This document shows, piece after piece, positions 7,114-9,337 of a stretch of DNA of 9,337 nucleotides (its first letter is position 1; every line of letters begins with the position of its first letter). The position numbers were made by a program, and so were the translations under genes. This DNA is from Fimbriimonadaceae bacterium (GTDB lineage: Bacteria > Armatimonadota > Fimbriimonadia > Fimbriimonadales > Fimbriimonadaceae): NCBI GenBank assembly GCA_947447315.1, contig CANFJD010000088.1:1-9337 (forward strand). Reading direction: 5' to 3'. Below the pieces are notes generated by a model. That model had not been told where the DNA came from and ran no database searches. It saw nothing but the letters and a program-made list of their open reading frames with translations.

Positions 7114-7281
7114 TCGCTCAACAATTTCGAGAGCGATGCCACGTTCAAATTTGCTGCTGAGAACCAGAATCCACCCCAGTCGACTGGCAACTCGGAAATC
7201 TGAGGGATCAAAGCGGTAGAGCCGGTAGCCCGCCTGCCGTATCGGCAGCCACTGGTCGAAACACGCATCGCTCAGAAACCG

Positions 7282-7734
7282 CTACCGCGAGAGATAGTAG
7301 TCGTTGGGAGAGAAATCAACTTTTGGAATCTGCCCTTGCTGTAGGCGTTGGTTGACTTTGCTCCACGCATCCGCATACCACCCCGGCGGTAGCAGATCCA
7401 ATCGGCTGGTGGCAACGTAGCCGTAATAATTCAATAAGGTGGCCCGCGCCAAATGATCCATCCTCGGCGATTGGTCAAATTTACGCACGCTAACACTGGC
7501 CAGTGCATGCAAGTCCGGATTCTGTCCGAACGACTTTTCGACCTCCGCGGTTATCTTCTGGTAGAGCGGAGTCCGATTAAGGGGCAGCACCGCATAGTTG
7601 TAACGCCACCGCGCATCAATTTCTCCTGGTAATAGCCTGTAGAGCGGCGACCAGCCTTCCGCTTGCATAAGCGAAATCGCGAGCATCAGGATCATCTTCC
7701 TATTAATCCAAGCCGATCGGAAAACGTGGCCCAA
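7282..7734 (-). CDS. 5' half of the interrupted gene (150 codons up to the TAG)
   Basis: This is what would be translated if the TAG acts as a stop: a signal-like N-terminus followed by about 125 residues without a recognisable domain. The start is uncertain. TTG at 7734 keeps the basic residues needed for a signal peptide but lacks a ribosome binding site. ATG at 7686 has AGGAAG 9 nt before it but removes those residues, and ATG at 7695 lies too close to the same AGGAAG. The truncated product would lack the helical-repeat region. Confidence 0.45.
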   Translation of the reverse strand: MGHVFRSAWINRKMILMLAISLMQAEGWSPLYRLLPGEIDARWRYNYAVLPLNRTPLYQKITAEVEKSFGQNPDLHALASVSVRKFDQSPRMDHLARATLLNYYGYVATSRLDLLPPGWYADAWSKVNQRLQQGQIPKVDFSPNDYYLSR

Positions 7735-7800
7735 CCGACGAGTCGTACCGGCAAATCATCAGCGGAATGAATGACGATGGTCAACGCCTACTGATAGCCA

Positions 7801-7824
7801 TCCACCCGTCCATTATAGGGTGGA
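7801..7824 (-). promoter_or_regulatory. -10 box (TATAAT) inside a hairpin loop, upstream of the interrupted gene
   Basis: On the minus strand a perfect TATAAT lies at 7817-7812, about 78 nt before the TTG at 7734. The -35 region is poor (TTAGGA or TAGGAA at 17-18 nt spacing). The hexamer sits in the 10-nt loop of a perfect 7-bp inverted repeat, TCCACCC (7801-7807) with GGGTGGA (7818-7824). The site lies just beyond the ribosomal terminator, where a new promoter would be needed for the next gene on this strand. The inverted repeat could be an operator or chance. Confidence 0.45.
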
Positions 7825-7851
7825 GTTTCTGGAATTCCTAAGGCTAAATGC

Positions 7852-7886
7852 AAAAACCTCCCTGACCAGTTTGGTCAGAGAGGTTT
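7852..7886 (-). terminator. Intrinsic terminator closing the ribosomal operon
   Basis: On the minus strand, 7886-7880 and 7878-7872 pair with 7854-7860 and 7862-7868. This gives a 15-position stem with one mismatch and a 3-nt loop, followed by a run of five T (7856-7852). It begins 19 nt after the rplE stop codon. This is the clearest rho-independent terminator in the window and shows that the ribosomal transcript ends here. Confidence 0.85.
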
Positions 7887-7905
7887 GGGTTACTCCCGAT
7901 GAAAA

Positions 7906-8502
7906 TTACTTTTCGCGGAGCGGCATGCCCATGGCTTTCAGGAAAGCGCGGGCTTCTTCGTCGGTCTTGGCCGTGGTGCAGATGATGATGTCCATTCCGC
8001 GGATTCGGTCGAACGAATCGTAAGGAATTTCGGGGAACACCAGCTGCTCTTTCAGACCCATGGCGTAGTTGCCGCGACCGTCGAACGACTTCGGCGATAC
8101 GCCTTGGAAGTCACGGATTCGCGGGAGAACGACGGTAACCAGTCGGTCGAAGAAGTGGTACATCTGGTCGCCGCGGAGGGTGACTTTGCATCCAATCTTC
8201 ATGCCTTCGCGAACTTTAAAGTTCGAGACGGCTTTCTTGGCCACGGTGACGACCGGTTTCTGACCGGAGATGAGCGTCATGTCGCGCACCGAGTTCTCCA
8301 GGTGCTTGGGATCCTTGTCGCCGGCGCCGGTTCCCATGTTGATGACAATCTTGTCCAACTTGGGCACCTGCATAACGGACTTGTACTTGAACTCAGTCAG
8401 CATCTTGGGCAGAACTTCGTTCTTGTACTTTTCGCGTAAACGCGGCTTGGGCAACGAGCCCGGAGCGAGGGTTGAGGTTTCTTCTTTTGCTTTCCTAGCC
8501 AT
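7906..8502 (-). CDS. rplE: 50S ribosomal protein L5
   Basis: L5 binds 5S rRNA and helps form the central protuberance of the large subunit, contacting P-site tRNA. The 198-residue protein shows the family landmarks: RLREKYKNEVLPKML at about 21-35, LDKIVINMGTGAG at about 49-61, GQKPVVTVAKKAVSNFKVREG at about 80-100, RGDQMYHFFDRLV at about 110-122, and the C-terminal GMDIIICTTAKTDEEARAF. It is nearly 20 residues longer than the usual length of about 180, because of an N-terminal extension (MARKAKEETSTLAPGSLPKP). There is no internal ATG to shorten it. AAGGA lies 4 nt before the ATG, which supports the long start. It lies 70 nt after rplX and is the last gene of the operon here. Confidence 0.98.
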   Translation of the reverse strand: MARKAKEETSTLAPGSLPKPRLREKYKNEVLPKMLTEFKYKSVMQVPKLDKIVINMGTGAGDKDPKHLENSVRDMTLISGQKPVVTVAKKAVSNFKVREGMKIGCKVTLRGDQMYHFFDRLVTVVLPRIRDFQGVSPKSFDGRGNYAMGLKEQLVFPEIPYDSFDRIRGMDIIICTTAKTDEEARAFLKAMGMPLREK

Positions 8503-8538
8503 GGTTTCCTTGTGCCTGAGTTCTGACCAGGCGGTTGG

Positions 8539-8560
8539 GGGCTCTACCTAAGCGGAGCCC
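8539..8560 (-). promoter_or_regulatory. Intercistronic hairpin between rplX and rplE
   Basis: In the 70-nt gap between rplX and rplE, GGGCTC (8539-8544) is inversely repeated as GAGCCC (8555-8560) around a 10-nt loop. No U-tract follows on the minus strand, so it is not an intrinsic terminator. It may be a processing or mRNA-stability element. The gap is long for this otherwise tightly packed operon. Confidence 0.35.
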
Positions 8561-8572
8561 GATAATTTGAAA

Positions 8573-9016
8573 TTACTTGCCGAATTCGGGAATTACTTCG
8601 CCGGACTTCTTTGCATAGCGAACCAGCTTGCCTTCAACCTTCTTTCGACCAACCCGAGTGGGTTCGTTGGTGGAAGGATCCAGCAGCATCAGGTTGCTAA
8701 CGTGAATAGGAACCGGGATCTGAATTCGAGCGGATCGCTCCTGCTGCGTTTTTGCCTTGCGGTGCTTAATCGCGCGGTTCAACGGTAGCGGCTGCTCGGC
8801 GTTTTCCGGGTTCTCCTTCAGAACAATCGCCTTGTTCTCTCGCGGAGAAACGGCAGCGATGAATCCTCGCTCGCCCTTATCCTTTCCGGCAATGATGACA
8901 ACCTTGTCGCCCGAGCGAAGCTTTAGCTTCACGCCGGTCAACAACTTGGCGCCGTAAGCGGTGCGCTTGTTGGGCTTATGCGGCCGAGTGATGGGTTTTG
9001 CGGTCATTCGTGGCAT
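8573..9016 (-). CDS. rplX: 50S ribosomal protein L24, unusually long
   Basis: L24 initiates assembly of the large subunit and sits near the exit of the peptide tunnel. The KOW motif is clear at about residues 33-60 (LRSGDKVVIIAGKDKGERG), and the C-terminal block is intact (PVPIHVSNLMLLDPSTNEP, TRVGRKK, then a final KKSGEVIPEFGK). At 147 residues it is some 40 longer than the common length of about 103. The excess is an N-terminal extension of about 30 basic residues and a longer loop at about 68-100, rich in Asn, Glu, Lys and Arg. The ATG at 9016 is supported by GGAGGT (9032-9027) 10 nt upstream, inside the last codons of rplN. The two genes are separated by only 3 nt, which suggests translational coupling. 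Confidence 0.97.
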   Translation of the reverse strand: MPRMTAKPITRPHKPNKRTAYGAKLLTGVKLKLRSGDKVVIIAGKDKGERGFIAAVSPRENKAIVLKENPENAEQPLPLNRAIKHRKAKTQQERSARIQIPVPIHVSNLMLLDPSTNEPTRVGRKKVEGKLVRYAKKSGEVIPEFGK

Positions 9017-9019
9017 GAG

Positions 9020-9337
9020 TTACAGCACCTCCGGTGCGAGCGATACGATCTTCATGAAGTTCTTATCGCGGAGTTCACGGGCCACCGGGCCAAAGATGCG
9101 GGTACCGCGAGGCTCGTTGTTGGCCGGGTTGATGATGACGCATGCGTTTTCATCAAATCGAAGCGTCGAACCATCGGTTCGTCGCACGGGTCGCTTGCTG
9201 CGAACCACGACGGCCTTGATGACGTCTCCCTTCTTGACGGGCATGTTTGGAGTTGCGATCTTAACGCTGGCGACGATGACGTCTCCCACACGTCCGTAAC
9301 GGGGTTGAGACCCCTTCAGGACGCGGATACACATCAC
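9020..9337 (-). CDS. rplN: 50S ribosomal protein L14, N-terminus outside the window
   Basis: L14 binds 23S rRNA and forms part of the intersubunit bridge near the binding site of GTPase factors. The 106 codons present cover the family from about residue 17 onward: CIRVLKGS, YGRVGDVIVASVKIA, KKGDVIKAVVVRSKRPVRR, RFDENACVIIN, PRGTRIFGPVARELR and a C-terminal KIVSLAPEVL. The normal protein is about 122 residues and begins with an MIQxxTxLxVADNTGA-like segment, which must lie beyond the right edge. The apparent GTG and ATG at the edge are internal codons. It is the upstream gene of the rplN-rplX-rplE run. Confidence 0.98.
   Translation of the reverse strand: MMCIRVLKGSQPRYGRVGDVIVASVKIATPNMPVKKGDVIKAVVVRSKRPVRRTDGSTLRFDENACVIINPANNEPRGTRIFGPVARELRDKNFMKIVSLAPEVL
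9027..9032 (-). promoter_or_regulatory. Shine-Dalgarno of rplX inside rplN
   Basis: On the minus strand this reads GGAGGT, formed by the Pro-Glu-Val codons at the end of rplN, 10 nt before the rplX ATG. It decides the long L24 start over the second ATG three codons later and couples the two genes. Confidence 0.65.

Larger units (their letters stand above)
6868..7734 (-). pseudogene. Helical-repeat exported protein gene interrupted by an in-frame TAG
   Basis: Two open stretches on the minus strand, 7734-7285 and 7281-6871, are in the same frame and separated only by one TAG at 7284-7282. Read through, they give 288 codons with the TAG as codon 151. The 138 codons after the TAG contain no other stop and keep a protein-like composition, so this looks like one gene with a recent nonsense change, a sequencing error or a readthrough site. 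The N-terminus has Arg and Lys before a hydrophobic stretch (MILMLAISLMQA), consistent with a signal peptide or anchor. The region after the TAG, about residues 170-265, reads as paired amphipathic helices like a TPR or related solenoid. I recognise no family. A TATAAT at 7817-7812 is a likely -10 box. The frame upstream of the TTG at 7734 soon meets a stop. Confidence 0.6.

Noticed and set aside
7282..7284. Pyrrolysine (TAG) or other recoding signal at the internal stop
   Set aside because: Several other genes in the window end normally in TAG, and no pylT- or pyl-type gene is visible here; a nonsense mutation or base-call error is simpler.
8104..8439. 111-codon plus-strand open frame opposite rplE
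   Set aside because: It lies entirely antisense to a conserved ribosomal protein gene, and its composition is that of a reverse-strand shadow.
8503..8572. tRNA-like stretch (minus strand reads GCTTAGGTAGAGC, like a D-arm)
   Set aside because: There is no T-arm GGTTCGA, no acceptor pairing and only 70 nt of room, so it is not a tRNA gene.

Overview
The window looks like chromosomal housekeeping DNA from a free-living bacterium of moderately high GC. The best lineage clue is the prepilin-like protein at 2332-3162: its N-terminus carries an FTLIELLVVIAIIAILAAIL helix followed by LFPVFAQAK. In my experience this combination is typical of Armatimonadota, especially Fimbriimonas-like members. That placement is inference, not a database result.

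Layout, left to right. (1) Positions 1-2220, minus strand: a probable three-gene unit of a YtxH-family small membrane protein, an AI-2E-family permease, and the 5' part of guaA (GMP synthase), which runs off the left edge. (2) Positions 2332-4132, minus strand: a type II/IV prepilin-like, DUF1559-type surface or secretion protein, and an ABC-2-type permease without an ATPase beside it. (3) Positions 4190-6713, plus strand: pnuC (nicotinamide riboside transporter), divergent from the permease across only 57 bp, then a secreted 574-residue protein with a C39-like cysteine peptidase region and a beta-rich, propeller-like C-terminal half. (4) Positions 6868-7734, minus strand: an unrecognised, probably alpha-helical-repeat exported protein whose reading frame is cut by one in-frame TAG. 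(5) Positions 7852-9337, minus strand: the ribosomal genes rplN (partial), rplX and rplE, closed by a strong intrinsic terminator directly after rplE.

The genes do not form one pathway. The ribosomal block is a piece of the S10/spc cluster that stops after L5 instead of running on into S14, S8 and L6. The purine gene guaA appears to be co-transcribed with two membrane-protein genes. I see no mobile element, CRISPR array, tRNA, rRNA, phage gene or obvious defence system, and every gap between genes is under 300 bp. The points most worth a second look are the amber-interrupted gene, the secreted C39-like protein with a hairpin next to its ribosome binding site, and the early end of the ribosomal operon.
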